A stretch of 64,000 nt of DNA from Microscilla marina ATCC 23134 (GCF_000169175.1 NZ_AAWS01000028.1:1-64000); one strand, 5' to 3'. Counted from the stretch's first letter, positions 53,116 through 63,167 are shown. Program-made: numbers and translations. Notes: generated by a model from the letters alone, not told the origin.

Positions 53116-53943
53116 ATGTCAGAATTTAAACAAGCTCTTCAAAACTTTTTTAACTCTATTTCTATTGGAGTAGGCGATTGGGGTCTGAAGCTTATTGGTG
53201 GACTTGCCGCCCTCATTATTGGGTTCTGGATCATTCGTATGGTGCTCAAAGCAGTATCCCGCGTATTTGACGCCAGCAAAATTGACAAGACACTTCGCCC
53301 GTTTTTGCTTACTTTGTTGGGTTTTTCCCTTAAGGCATTATTGTTCATCTCTATTGCGGGCATTGTAGGTATTCCTACTGCCTCGTTTGCTGCCTTGATA
53401 GCAGGTGTAGGTATTGCCATTGGTGCAGCATTTAACGGCTCTTTAGGGCATTTGGCCTCTGGGGTTATGCTACTTATCTTTCGCCCCTTCAAAGTAGGGG
53501 ACTTGATAGAAACCAATGGTACCTTGGGCTTTGTCAAAGAAATATCTGTATTTGTAACTGAGCTGGAGACCTTTCAGAACAAAACCGAGATTATACCAAA
53601 TGGAGCCATCACGTCTGGAAAAATTACCAATTACTCAACCATTGGTAACCTACGGGTAGATATGTTGTTTGCCGTTCGTTATGGTGCCGATGTAGAGGCA
53701 GCCAAAAAGATAGTAATGGAGGTGATGCAAAAAGACCCCAATGTGTTGAACGAACCTGCCCCGCGTGTAGGAGTAAACAATTTGGGAGAGAGTTCAGTAG
53801 AATTGGTAGCATTGCCTTTTTCTACAGTAGAGGGTTACTGGGATGTACACTGGGACACTCGCCAACGAATAGTAGAAGCCTTGGGCAAGGCTGGTTATGA
53901 AGCACCACTACCACAACGCATTATAACAATGCAGCAAGGGTAG
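53116..53943 (+). CDS. MscS-family mechanosensitive channel
   Basis: 275 aa. Three membrane segments lie at about 20-42, 68-90 and 93-118. The third holds the pore-lining Gly/Ala-rich GVGIAIGAAFNGSLGHLASGVMLLIFRPF, typical of MscS TM3, followed by the beta domain (KVGDLIETNGTLGFVKEISVF, IPNGAITSGKITNYS). It releases solutes on hypo-osmotic shock. Length equals E. coli MscS. It is followed by a bidirectional terminator. Confidence 0.95.
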   Translation: MSEFKQALQNFFNSISIGVGDWGLKLIGGLAALIIGFWIIRMVLKAVSRVFDASKIDKTLRPFLLTLLGFSLKALLFISIAGIVGIPTASFAALIAGVGIAIGAAFNGSLGHLASGVMLLIFRPFKVGDLIETNGTLGFVKEISVFVTELETFQNKTEIIPNGAITSGKITNYSTIGNLRVDMLFAVRYGADVEAAKKIVMEVMQKDPNVLNEPAPRVGVNNLGESSVELVALPFSTVEGYWDVHWDTRQRIVEALGKAGYEAPLPQRIITMQQG

Positions 53944-53982
53944 CCCTACATTTTGCGTAAAGCAACTATTGTACGATCAAAC

Positions 53983-54022
53983 AAAAAAGGCTGACGCTTG
54001 ATTTCAAGCGCCAGCCTTTTTT
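53983..54022. terminator. Bidirectional terminator
   Basis: A long stem of A6-GGCTG-x-CGCTTGA with TCAAGCG-x-CAGCC-T6 (one internal mismatch) and a 2-nt gap in the loop. It serves the convergent MscS and VWA genes. Confidence 0.9.
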
Positions 54023-54040
54023 GCTATCAAGCAATCGGCG

Positions 54041-57000
54041 CTATTCTACCCGCTTGCTTTGTGCTTCTTTCACCAATTTATACTTTACATTACGGGCATT
54101 TACCTGTTCATAGTTGCCTTTGCCTTTGGCTACCAGCTTTTCAAGGGTTTCAAATTTTTTGGTCATACTGCCAAAGCTAAACACAGATAGGTTAATTCCT
54201 TTTGTTGCCCGCTTTTCTACCAGTTTATAAATGTATTTACTTATTGGAAACTCACCATCGGTAGCAAGGATAATCCGATTGTTTCCCCCTTCCTTAAAGT
54301 TTTTACTCATCCATTTGTACGCCAACTTGAAACCTGCCTTTACATTGGTTTTACCTCTTGATCTCAGCTTATCTATCACCGCATTGATTTGCTCTTGGTT
54401 GCTTGCCGAAGTGGGCTTGAGTACAATGGCAGCATCTCCGGCGTAGATCACAATAGACACGTCGTCTTGAGGACGCATAATACTAATAAGGTATTTAAAA
54501 GATTCTTTTAGTAAGGGGAGCTTGTCTTTGCTCGACATAGACCCTGACACGTCTAACAATAGCATCAGGTTATTGTGGGCAAAGCCTTTCATACTGGTCA
54601 TGTTTACTCCCTGATAATTGGTATCTGTTTTTATGACAATTTTGGGTGGGGGGAGTTGTTTTATTTTATATGAGTCACAGTCACAAGGTTTCTTGGTACT
54701 GGTAGTAGTACTTTTTCTAATGCGTTTACCCGGCAAACGTTTGCTTTGAGCCTCACGCACCATTTTGTAGGTAATGTTGCCCTGTGCTACTGCTTCAAGA
54801 TTGCCTTTGCCCAACGATACCAGCTTTTTTAGTTTTTTATAAGCTTTGAGTTGATCGGCAAAACTAAATACTGACAAGGCAATGCTTTCTTCAGCCTTTT
54901 GTTCAATCATTTGATATAAACCTTTGCTGATACTAAACTCCCCATCAGACGCTAAAATAATACGATTGTTATTGTTGTTTTTATAGTTATTTTGTATCCA
55001 CTGATAGGCGAGTTTAAGACCAGCTTCGCCATTGGTACGCCCGCTGGATTTAAGCGTATCTATTGCTTGCATAATTTGAGCTTTGTATTTGGCAGAGGTA
55101 GGGCGTAGCATTAATTTAGCTTCTGACCCAAATACTACTACAGACACCTTGTCTTCAGGACGCATAATATTTACAAGATACTTCAGGGCGCTCTTGAGCA
55201 TAGGCAATTCGTTTTTCATTGATCCTGACACATCTAATAACAACATGAGGTTGTTATGGGCAAACCCTTGCATACTGTTCATGTTTACTACCTCATTGGC
55301 ATCTCCGCAGTCACAGGGGGTATACCCCACCTTTTCAAAAGACAAAACTTTAGGGTACAGCATTTTTTTGAGGGTAGGTTGTATTACAACCTTTATCGAC
55401 TGATTAAATTTTTTAATCAGTGTATTGTACTTGTAGTAAAGTCCTTGAATAGTTTGTGCCGATACCCGGTATTTGCCTTGTGCATGAGCTATAGACTCAG
55501 TGGCTTGTACAAAAGACTTCACACTACGCCAGTTACGCTTAAGCCTGCGATTTTTACGGGAATAATCTATTTTTACGTCGGCAAACTCACTGATAAGTGG
55601 TGTAGCCATGGTTTGCTTGAGCAATGCCTGAGATTTTTTCTGCATAAAGCCTTTAGCCGCAAGCATGATGGGTTCGCCCAAGGTTAAGGCTTTATTTAGC
55701 ATTTGTTGGGCGCGGCTTGGAGGCAAAGCATTTTTGTTGATTGGATAAGCATTTTTTATTTGTTGAATATTGGCTTGTAACCCATTTCTTTGCGCATCAA
55801 ATATGTCAAACAGGTATTGATAACGCTTGAGAATTTGTTTAGACTTGGCAAACTGGTCTGTTTGATATCCTCGTTTTTTTAAGTATTCGTTTAACTGGTA
55901 CCCTAAACCCACCATTTCTTCCAAAATATTTTGAATGTTTTGCATTTGGGCATTGAGCACCAACTGGTAAGCCTGGGGGAGTTTTTGACTGCCTTGCTGT
56001 ACTTTGTAAAACAATGACTTGGGATAATAATAATTTCGGGTAAAGTAACGAGGATAATAAATGTACTTTTTTCGGGGACGTTTGGTGCGAGGGTTTACAG
56101 GCAGTTTTTTATTATCAGCTTGTTCTTTTTTCTGGGCTTCTATACGTTTTACTGTCTTGTCGTGTCGCACAATGGTACTTACCAAGCGGTTATTCCGGTT
56201 AATAGAGTGGTTGATACACTCTACGTAATTATTCAAAGCACTTAATACTTTTAAACTAATGGGTTGGTTATGTGACAGCAACGGTAATGGGGGTACTGGT
56301 TTTTTTTGAAAGGTATTGGTTTTAGGGGGTATGTTGCCATTTTTAGGTGTAGGCAAGGCTTGAGTACTAAACCGGGGAGCTACCTGACTATGGTACAAAA
56401 AATACACTTGATTTCGACGACAATTGTCTACATACTGCTTAAAGTAACTATATACTGAATAACGACTTGAGTAGTAGCTACTTCGGTAGCGAGAGTTTTT
56501 GTAAGTTATAGTGCTTTGGTCCCAAAGCTTCCGACGACTCTCCAGCAAACTGTTGGCGGCTCGTAAAAAACTGGTATAAGACATAATAGCAAAACCACGT
56601 ATAGGTGCTTCATTAATGGTAGGCAACGCTTTCAAGTGCTTTTCAAGTGTTTGCACACTCTCTTTCAGTAATGCTTCGTTTACATTTGCCTGAGGCGAAA
56701 TAGTTTCTAAACTAAAGGCTATTTTTTGTTGAAAACGATCTTCTGCTCTCAATAACTCCCGCATTTTTCGCTCTACCCTGTGGTGAGGGTCTGAAGCTTT
56801 ATATGTCTGCTTGCCCATACGCAATACTTGGTTTTGCAAGCGTTGGCTTTGTGTCTGCAATTGTGCAAATAGTTTTTCATAGGCAGTGATCACTTCATCA
56901 TTATGAGCAAACTTGTCTTTCTGGTAAGATTTAGAAACATAGTATTGTTTGAGGTCACTCTCAAGGGCAGCAAATTTATCAAAAATACGGTAAACAGCCT

Positions 57001-57307
57001 TGGCTTCAGCATTGAGCCCTGCAATGCCTCCACGCAATGCTTTGTTGTATTTGTCCTTTAACAACGAGGAACGCTTTTGGCAAAAGGGGGCTCTAATATT
57101 ATAGTATACACGCTGCATTCGTTTGTAACGCTGTACTTTGCGGTAGTGAGACGATAAGCACCTGAGCATGGTTTTGGCTTCTTTTGACACCTGATCGCTA
57201 AACTGTAGGTAGCGATTCAATGTTTTTTGTCGTTCGGGGCTTAATTGCCCAAAGGAGGGTAAAATGATACCAGAAGCCAGCACAAGGCTTAGAATAAATG
57301 CTTTCAT
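54041..57307 (-). CDS. Large exported protein with two tandem VWA domains
   Basis: 1088 aa. The signal peptide ends at SFGQ (about residue 21). Residues 22-660 are long helical, very Lys/Gln/Tyr-rich sequence with no recognised domain. Two von Willebrand A domains follow, each with the metal-site motif DVSGSM: near residues 692 and 917. Each is preceded by a CDC-type cysteine pair and an (MxSMxGFAHNNLMLLLDV) lead, and ended by a YKxVxEAQSKR segment, so about 225 aa were duplicated. VWA domains bind ligands in a metal-dependent way. It is exported to the periplasm or surface. No MoxR gene is adjacent. Confidence 0.85.
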   Translation of the reverse strand: MKAFILSLVLASGIILPSFGQLSPERQKTLNRYLQFSDQVSKEAKTMLRCLSSHYRKVQRYKRMQRVYYNIRAPFCQKRSSLLKDKYNKALRGGIAGLNAEAKAVYRIFDKFAALESDLKQYYVSKSYQKDKFAHNDEVITAYEKLFAQLQTQSQRLQNQVLRMGKQTYKASDPHHRVERKMRELLRAEDRFQQKIAFSLETISPQANVNEALLKESVQTLEKHLKALPTINEAPIRGFAIMSYTSFLRAANSLLESRRKLWDQSTITYKNSRYRSSYYSSRYSVYSYFKQYVDNCRRNQVYFLYHSQVAPRFSTQALPTPKNGNIPPKTNTFQKKPVPPLPLLSHNQPISLKVLSALNNYVECINHSINRNNRLVSTIVRHDKTVKRIEAQKKEQADNKKLPVNPRTKRPRKKYIYYPRYFTRNYYYPKSLFYKVQQGSQKLPQAYQLVLNAQMQNIQNILEEMVGLGYQLNEYLKKRGYQTDQFAKSKQILKRYQYLFDIFDAQRNGLQANIQQIKNAYPINKNALPPSRAQQMLNKALTLGEPIMLAAKGFMQKKSQALLKQTMATPLISEFADVKIDYSRKNRRLKRNWRSVKSFVQATESIAHAQGKYRVSAQTIQGLYYKYNTLIKKFNQSIKVVIQPTLKKMLYPKVLSFEKVGYTPCDCGDANEVVNMNSMQGFAHNNLMLLLDVSGSMKNELPMLKSALKYLVNIMRPEDKVSVVVFGSEAKLMLRPTSAKYKAQIMQAIDTLKSSGRTNGEAGLKLAYQWIQNNYKNNNNNRIILASDGEFSISKGLYQMIEQKAEESIALSVFSFADQLKAYKKLKKLVSLGKGNLEAVAQGNITYKMVREAQSKRLPGKRIRKSTTTSTKKPCDCDSYKIKQLPPPKIVIKTDTNYQGVNMTSMKGFAHNNLMLLLDVSGSMSSKDKLPLLKESFKYLISIMRPQDDVSIVIYAGDAAIVLKPTSASNQEQINAVIDKLRSRGKTNVKAGFKLAYKWMSKNFKEGGNNRIILATDGEFPISKYIYKLVEKRATKGINLSVFSFGSMTKKFETLEKLVAKGKGNYEQVNARNVKYKLVKEAQSKRVE

Positions 57308-57442
57308 AACTTTGGTGTTTTATAAATAGGTTCTTAGTGCGTTGGGTGCTGGTGAAAGATAGCAAAATTAATTATGTTTAAAACAACTGTCTAGCCCGTG
57401 GTTGGTTTGATGAAGCGTTTATAAAGAACAAATAGAGGCCAA

Positions 57443-58447
57443 TTAGTAACCAAACCTTCTACGACGAAACTTAGGGCGATGGGGTGATTTATTGATAATA
57501 ACCTCAAAACGAAAACCTGCAATGAGATAAAGGTCATTAAAACTTGCTTCCCCACGTTTATCGCGGCGTTCGCCGTATCCTGCCAATACACTATAGGTGT
57601 TTCCATCGCTGCCTGTCACGTCAATTGTTGGGTGAAAATTTGGAGCACGGGTTTGTCCCGAAACAGCTGCTTGAGTTTCTAACCCACGAGTGGCCATAGT
57701 TCTTGCCAAGTCTGTTTTCAGGTCACCCATATCAGGGTATAGCCCACTTACATCGTCCAGGTGATCAAAAAAGGTGTAACGCAGGGCGAGCTCAAACGAT
57801 AGTGATGAAAAAGGAGTGATGTTCCAACGTGCTCCTATACCGCCAATTGCGGCTGGCTGGATAAGTGAATAAGGTTTAGCGTACCCTGGCTTACCCGACT
57901 GTTGTCCTTCGGTACCCAAAGGCTGTAAATCTACCCAAGAGTTGCTCTGTTCTACCGGAGTTTTGGCCTGAGGACTGTGATGAAACACAGCAGCACCAGC
58001 CAATATATAAGGAGTGAATATTCGACGTTGGTTAAACCTTCCTTTGCTGGGGAAAATATCATATACGCCTATTAAAGCGAGCTCTAAAATATTGTTCCGA
58101 AAATGCAGATTTCTGGCATAACGAAACTTGTGTCGAGGATGATCAGGGTTTGCTGCTTTAAAATCATCCCCCCTTATTTGCCCATAGGTAAGGTCGGCAC
58201 GCAAATGAAAATGGTCGCTAAACTTACGCGAAAGACTAAGGGTAAGGCTAGGGCGGGTAAGGCTAAACTCAGTAGACACATAGTTGCTGGTAGGGTTGAG
58301 GTCGCCAAAATAATGCATTGACCCCAGTTGTACACCAGCCGTCATATAGCTCTCTGTAAAGCGCTTAAATATACGTTGCGCATTAAGTTGAGAGAAACTT
58401 ACATATAATAAAATCAATGTACATCCTAAAAATCTTTTATAACACAT
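57443..58447 (-). CDS. Outer-membrane barrel protein (DUF6089-like)
   Basis: 334 aa. The signal peptide (MCYKRFLGCTLILLYVSFSQLNAQ) ends about residue 24. Strand-like mature sequence: TAGVQLGSMHYFGDLNPTS, LTLSLSRKFSDHFHLRADLTYGQIRGDD, IGGIGARWNITPFSSLSFELALRYTFFDHLDDVSG. It ends with a basic tail (RPKFRRRRFGY). The GxxxYxGDLN-like start and F-DHLDDVSG match DUF6089-type barrels of Bacteroidota. A strong AGGAG before the ATG is present. The VWA gene lies 136 bp downstream on the same strand. Confidence 0.8.
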   Translation of the reverse strand: MCYKRFLGCTLILLYVSFSQLNAQRIFKRFTESYMTAGVQLGSMHYFGDLNPTSNYVSTEFSLTRPSLTLSLSRKFSDHFHLRADLTYGQIRGDDFKAANPDHPRHKFRYARNLHFRNNILELALIGVYDIFPSKGRFNQRRIFTPYILAGAAVFHHSPQAKTPVEQSNSWVDLQPLGTEGQQSGKPGYAKPYSLIQPAAIGGIGARWNITPFSSLSFELALRYTFFDHLDDVSGLYPDMGDLKTDLARTMATRGLETQAAVSGQTRAPNFHPTIDVTGSDGNTYSVLAGYGERRDKRGEASFNDLYLIAGFRFEVIINKSPHRPKFRRRRFGY

Positions 58448-58780
58448 ATCTCCTGTTCCTTACTTTGACCTGATAGCTGACAATTGTCTTTATCTGTGAA
58501 CTTGAGTACAAAACTACCCAAAGTGATGTAATATCTTTCAAAAAAACGTCCAAAATACTAAAGCACATATCTTTGACCTGAAAAACTTACGTGAAATTGA
58601 TGCCGAAAGCCAAAATTATATAGAAAAACGGAGATTTTTGAGCAAAATGCTGTTCATCGAAGGAAAAGAAAACTGCGGCAAGTACCGCAGTTTGTGAATA
58701 AATGAATTACTCAAAAAAGTAGGAGTGATGTGTGAGCTGTTTTGAATAAATGAAAATGACTTTACTATATTGGTATTGGC
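58448..58780. other. Spacer with a terminator hairpin
   Basis: No gene is seen. The stem AAACTGCGG / CCGCAGTTT at 58670-58693 (6-nt loop) is followed on the minus strand by TTCTTTTCC and probably terminates the stress-protein gene. Otherwise nothing recognised. Confidence 0.6.
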
Positions 58781-59644
58781 TTATATATAGCCCAGTTTTA
58801 GGTTTACTGTAAGCACAGGTTTGTCTGAATGATTGACTACACCTTCTGCAATGCTCCCCATAAAGAAATGCCACAAACCTTTGCGTTGGTTGGTAGGAAT
58901 CACCACTACATCGGCATCTATTTCCTTAGAAGCATTCAATACTCCTATTTCTTCATTTTTATCTGAGTAAGTGTGAAATGTGTAATTTTTTAACCTTGAC
59001 TTATACACAAATTCCTCTTTTCTCTTGTTGAGTTCTTTACTTGTAAGAAAATTATTGGGTGTATTTATATACAACAAATGGATATGATTTCCCCAAAATA
59101 CCTGTAATTGTTGCAAACGGTTAAGTGCAATAAACTGCTCTTCTTCAAGGTTAGTAGCAAATAGTACTGACTTAACTTCAAAGTTTTCTACTTTTTGAGG
59201 GATGGCAAGCACTGGACAAGTCATGTGACGCACTAGTTTCTCGGTGTTTGAACCAGTCAGTACTTCTTCCAGACCTGAGGCACCCGAAGTACCAGCCACA
59301 ATCAAGCGTACGTCATTCTCTTTAGTAGCATGGTGCTTGGCTTGTTGCAAAAAGTTTCCGGTTTCCACCAATACGTCTATCTCTATTCCTGCATATTGTG
59401 CACTACCAGCTATGTTTTCAAGTTCAGCCTTGGTAGCTTTTACCATTCGATTAAAGTGTTCTACCTGAGAGTAATCCACCCTAAAATCAGGGTGTATGCT
59501 GCCTTCTGCCATCAACGGTTCTATGACATGAAACAATACAATGCTTACCTCATTTTTTTTGGCACTTTGATTGGCCAAAGAAAAAGCTACTTCTAAAGCA
59601 TTTTGTGATTGTTCGGAAAAATCGTAAGGTACAAGTATCTTCAT
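58781..59644 (-). CDS. Universal stress protein with two Usp domains
   Basis: 287 aa. Two UspA folds cover residues about 1-150 (MKILVPYDFSEQSQNALEVAFSLA) and 158-287 (VKSVLFATNLEEEQFIAL). The first has the ATP-binding pattern G-2x-G-9x-GS (GTSGASGLEEVLTGS). The second lacks the first glycines (PTNQRKGLWHFFMGS) and may not bind ATP. Such tandem Usps are cytoplasmic stress proteins. It stands alone on the minus strand. Confidence 0.93.
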   Translation of the reverse strand: MKILVPYDFSEQSQNALEVAFSLANQSAKKNEVSIVLFHVIEPLMAEGSIHPDFRVDYSQVEHFNRMVKATKAELENIAGSAQYAGIEIDVLVETGNFLQQAKHHATKENDVRLIVAGTSGASGLEEVLTGSNTEKLVRHMTCPVLAIPQKVENFEVKSVLFATNLEEEQFIALNRLQQLQVFWGNHIHLLYINTPNNFLTSKELNKRKEEFVYKSRLKNYTFHTYSDKNEEIGVLNASKEIDADVVVIPTNQRKGLWHFFMGSIAEGVVNHSDKPVLTVNLKLGYI

Positions 59645-59914
59645 TGGGTGATAGTTATAAAGAATGTTAATCAGCTATTAAGTAACTATGCCAAAATACG
59701 TGATATATTCTGGATGATTCTATGATATTTATCAGGCAATATATTATTTTTTGTTCGATCGCTCCAAACATTACTATATAACTCATCAACCCAACACATC
59801 AATAAATCAGATTTGCACCATACCCCACATACCCCTCCACACACAAAGCCCAATTCAAATCAATGAATCAGGCTTTGTGCAAGGTATTAAAAACTTTGGA
59901 GGATTGTTTAACCG

Positions 59915-60337
59915 TTACTCAGACCAATAATTTAATTGTACAAGTACTTGCTCCTTGTCTCCTGTAATTTCAACTGTTTTAGACGACGTTCCAGAGAAAT
60001 AACCGTCTTGTGAATCGAAACGGTAAGTACCTGGTTCTAAAACAAAAGTGTCGCCACCATACTGCTGTCCGGGTAAAGGATCAGCATAAATGTATTGACC
60101 CGTGGTTACATTATAAGCTACAGGCTCAAACTGGTAGCCATAGTCACTATATATAATGTTGCCGTTATCATCTACTGCCTGAACTTTTACCTCTACTTCG
60201 TCAAACTCAACATTAGTGCTTGTGCGGAGGTTGAGTTTAGTTTTTTTTGCTGTGTTTACCGGGGTTACTTCTTCTTGACTGTTGCAGGCGCTCAATGCAG
60301 CTACGAGTGCAAGAGCTAGTACATAAGATTTTTTCAT
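59915..60337 (-). CDS. Small lipoprotein, hypothetical
   Basis: About 140 aa from ATG 60337 (MKKSYVLALALVAALSAC, lipobox Cys18); an upstream in-frame Met lies at 60403. The mature part is beta-type, with YQFEPVAYNVTTGQYIY and RFDSQDGYFSGTSSKTVEI. It looks like a carboxypeptidase-regulatory-like or Ig-like fold but is not assigned. The gene stands alone before a long repeat-rich spacer. Confidence 0.7.
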   Translation of the reverse strand: MKKSYVLALALVAALSACNSQEEVTPVNTAKKTKLNLRTSTNVEFDEVEVKVQAVDDNGNIIYSDYGYQFEPVAYNVTTGQYIYADPLPGQQYGGDTFVLEPGTYRFDSQDGYFSGTSSKTVEITGDKEQVLVQLNYWSE

Positions 60338-60750
60338 TTTGGTTGTTTTTTGATGTTTATTCAGGAATACTTGTGTCAAAAAATGAATATGTATTTTGAT
60401 CATATTCCTGAGCTAATTTTCCTTCTTTATGAAGGATGCTCAAACTTATATAAAACCAATTATGTGTAGGTGTTAAATTTTAACATAGTTAGTTTTGCTG
60501 TTTTAAATGCAGTTGATAATCAGTTGTTTATGTTTTTATTTCACAATAACTTAATCACAATATCATTTTGACATTGAACCAAGCTTCGTTTTTTTTGTAA
60601 TAGTTTGAGCTTCTTGTCCCGAAAAAAAATGACTGGTTTAATGCTTGGTTTTCCAGCAAATCAACAATGGTCTGGGTAATGAGTTTTTGTGCTTTGTCAA
60701 GCCAACAGAGAGGTAAATTCGAAAGAAGCAAAGACTGAGAAGAAGTATAA

Positions 60751-61360
60751 TACCCTCCGCGAAGGTCTTACCGCAGGGTGACCTGAGCATAAAGTCAGGA
60801 GTTAGGAGTCGGTCGTCAGTAGCTTTCACTGCCTGATGTGTAAAATTTTATCAGAATGCTTGCTCCATCATTTAGCAAACAACCCCAATACTATCCTCCG
60901 CGAAGGTCTTACCGCAGGGTGACCTGAGCATAAAGTCAGTAGTTGGGAGTCGGTCGTCAGTAGTTTTCATTTCGCGTCATACACCATTGATAAAAGCTTT
61001 TTCACCCCATCGTGTCAGTAACCAACATAAACTCTACCCTCCGCGAAGGTCTTACCGCAGGGTGATCTGAGCATAAAGTCAGTAGTTGGGAGTCGGTCGT
61101 CAGTAGTTTTCATTTCGCGTCATACACCATTGATAAAAGCTTTTTCACCCCATCGTGTCAGTAACCAACATAAACTCTACCCTCTGCGAAGGTCTTACCG
61201 CAGGGTGATCTGAGCATAAAGTCAGTAGTTGGGAGTCGGTCGTCAGTAGTTTTCATTTCGCGTCATACACCATTGATAAAAGCTTTTTCACCCCATCATG
61301 TCAGTAACCAACATAAACTCTACCCTCCGCGAAGGTCTTACCGCAAGGTGACCTGAGCAA
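60751..61360. repeat. Tandem 143-bp repeat array 1
   Basis: Each unit starts CCTCCGCGAAGGTCTTACC and continues to CAGTAGTTTTCAT (about 78 bp, conserved). It then has a second half of about 65 bp. The second half is of type A (TTTAGCAAACAACC) after the first copy and type B (ACACCATTGATAAAAGC) after copies 2-4. The last copy is short and runs into a different tail that ends in a terminator at 61461-61491. Confidence 0.75.
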
Positions 61361-61460
61361 TGCCACTCGAAACCTGATAAACAACTTATGTAAGGACTGT
61401 TGGAGTGGATTGGTCATACACAGTGAAACAGGAGAATATTTCAGAAAGGGCACTAAAGTA

Positions 61461-61495
61461 AAAAACGAGACCCTAACAGAATCTCGTTTTTCTTT
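61461..61495 (+). terminator. Hairpin terminator ending array 1
   Basis: A 10-bp stem AAAAACGAGA / TCTCGTTTTT with an 11-nt loop. An identical hairpin lies at 62058-62088. Confidence 0.65.
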
Positions 61496-61730
61496 CCTAA
61501 CCACAAAGCTTATTAAATATCTTTGGTTAATATATATTCAAACCAAATACCAAAAGCATTTTTGCTTAAAAACTATTTTTTAAGTAATTGATAGTCAGTG
61601 AAATAAATTTTCATTATTCTGTTTTATCAAAAATGGGAGAGTTACAAAATAGTATATTTTGTACGTTATTTCGTAATGGTTTCGGTATTTCGTTAGTAGG
61701 GGTAATGTGATTGCCCTCATATATAATAGT

Positions 61731-62295
61731 TTATCGGAATGCTTGTCCCATCATTTAGCAAACAGCACCAATACTACTCTCCGCGAAGGTCTTACCGCAG
61801 GGTGACCTGAGCATAAAGTCAGTAGTTGGGAGTCGGTCGTCAGTAGTTTTCATTTCGCGTCATACACCATTGATAAAAGCTTTTTCACCCCATCGTGTCA
61901 GTAACCAACATAAACTCTACCCTCCGCGAAGGTCTTACCGCAAGGTGACCTGAGCAATGCCACTCGAAACCTGATAAACAACTTATGTAAGGACTGTTGG
62001 AGTGGATTGGTCATACACAGTGAAACAGGAGAATATTTCAGAAAGGGCACTAAAGTAAAAAACGAGACCCTAACAGAATCTCGTTTTTCTTTCCTAACCA
62101 CAAAGCTTATTAAATATCTTTGATTAATATATATTCAAACCAAATACCAAAAGCATTTTGACTTTGAAATTATTTTTTAAGTGATTGGTAATCAGTGGGA
62201 TAAGTTTGTATTTTTTTGTTTTCATGAAAATGGGGAAAGCTAAAAATGGAGGTTTTTATACGTTATTTCGTAATGAATGCGGTATTTCGTTACTT
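61731..62295. repeat. Duplicated array 2
   Basis: Begins with a type A half (TTTAGCAAACAGCACC), then a full repeat with a type B half, then the short final copy and the same tail and terminator as array 1. Only one type B unit is present here against three in array 1. Similarity to 61461-61700 continues to about 62295 with more mismatches (shared TACGTTATTTCGTAATG). Confidence 0.7.
62058..62093 (+). terminator. Hairpin terminator ending array 2
   Basis: Second copy of the AAAAACGAGA / TCTCGTTTTT stem, 597 bp from the first. Confidence 0.65.
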
Positions 62296-62450
62296 GAAAA
62301 AGACCCAAGCAAAAAAATAGCCCCGAAGTGTGGTCTCTGAAAACACACCCCGAAGGCTACATTTAATCTAAAGTTACTGTTGGCAAGATACTCAAAAAAA
62401 ATTAAAAGGCATATTTACATATCCTGCAAACCCTTATATTTACCCTTACC

Positions 62451-63167
62451 ATGGCAATAAGACAACTACTTAAGCATATTATTCCTGCATATTGGCAGCA
62501 CCATTACCGCAAGTGGCGCTATGCTATACCCGACGATGCGTTGCCAGAAGCCAGTTTACAAGACAAGTTTACCCAAATCTTTCAAACCAACCATTGGCAA
62601 AGTCAACAAACGTTGTCAGGGCGGGGCTCTGAACTCGAACAAACTCAAACTTTGATTGGTGCCTTGAGTCATCTACTAAAAAAATATACGATTTCTTCTA
62701 TGTTAGACCTGCCTTGTGGCGATTTTCACTGGATGCAGCATGTGACCTTGTCAGAGTTACAATACATTGGAGCAGACATTGTGTCACAATTGATTTTGCA
62801 AAATAGACAACAATATCAAAAGGCAGGTATAGAGTTTCGAATGTTAGACATTACAACCGATGCTTTACCCAAGGTAGACTTAGTGCTTTGTCGCGATTGT
62901 TTTATTCACTTATCTTATGCCCACATTCGTCAGGCTATAGCCAACCTCAAAAAAAGTAATAGTAAATACTTGTTGACTACCACTTATGTCAACTATTCAT
63001 TGAATTATAATGTACCTAGTGGCAGCTGGAGACCTTTGAACCTGCAACAAGCGCCTTTTTCGTTTCCAGAACCCATTGACCTAATCAAAGAAAACTGCAG
63101 TGAAGAAGGAAAACTATACCAGGATAAATCACTGGGAATGTGGGAGATAAACTCATTAGATTTTTAA
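62451..63167 (+). CDS. Class I SAM-dependent methyltransferase
   Basis: 238 aa, cytoplasmic. Motif I for SAM binding is MLDLPCGDFHWM (about 83-94), with the acid in YIGADIVSQLI (about 105-115) and motif IV VDLVLCRDCFIHLSY (about 143-157). The Rossmann core covers roughly 60-200. A basic N-terminus (IPAYWQHHYRKWRY) may contact a nucleic-acid or glycan substrate. The substrate is unknown. It overlaps no gene; the next reading frame starts 17 bp after the stop. Confidence 0.85.
   Translation: MAIRQLLKHIIPAYWQHHYRKWRYAIPDDALPEASLQDKFTQIFQTNHWQSQQTLSGRGSELEQTQTLIGALSHLLKKYTISSMLDLPCGDFHWMQHVTLSELQYIGADIVSQLILQNRQQYQKAGIEFRMLDITTDALPKVDLVLCRDCFIHLSYAHIRQAIANLKKSNSKYLLTTTYVNYSLNYNVPSGSWRPLNLQQAPFSFPEPIDLIKENCSEEGKLYQDKSLGMWEINSLDF

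Larger units (their letters stand above)
60338..62450. repeat. Two-kilobase repeat-rich spacer with duplicated tandem arrays
   Basis: No credible gene is seen. It holds seven copies of a CTCCGCGAAGGTCTTACCGC core at about 60754, 60895, 61038, 61181, 61324, 61778 and 61921. Copies 2-5 are spaced exactly 143 bp apart; copies 6 and 7 are 143 bp apart again. A segmental duplication places 61263-61530 over 61861-62128 (597-bp offset). Two identical hairpin terminators end the two arrays. Confidence 0.8.

Noticed and set aside
61370-61580. Plus-strand frame with CKDCWSG in the array tail
   Set aside because: No proper start, low-complexity continuation and a hairpin terminator inside it.
60751-62000. 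Possible CRISPR array
   Set aside because: Units are 143 bp with a 78-bp constant part and repeated, not unique, second halves; no cas genes.
60751-62000. Integron attC-like cassette array
   Set aside because: No convincing core-site pairs, no integrase gene and no genes between the repeats.
61301-62101. Two identical 67-aa minus-strand frames
   Set aside because: They lie in the duplicated non-coding repeat, so identity reflects DNA duplication, not protein conservation.
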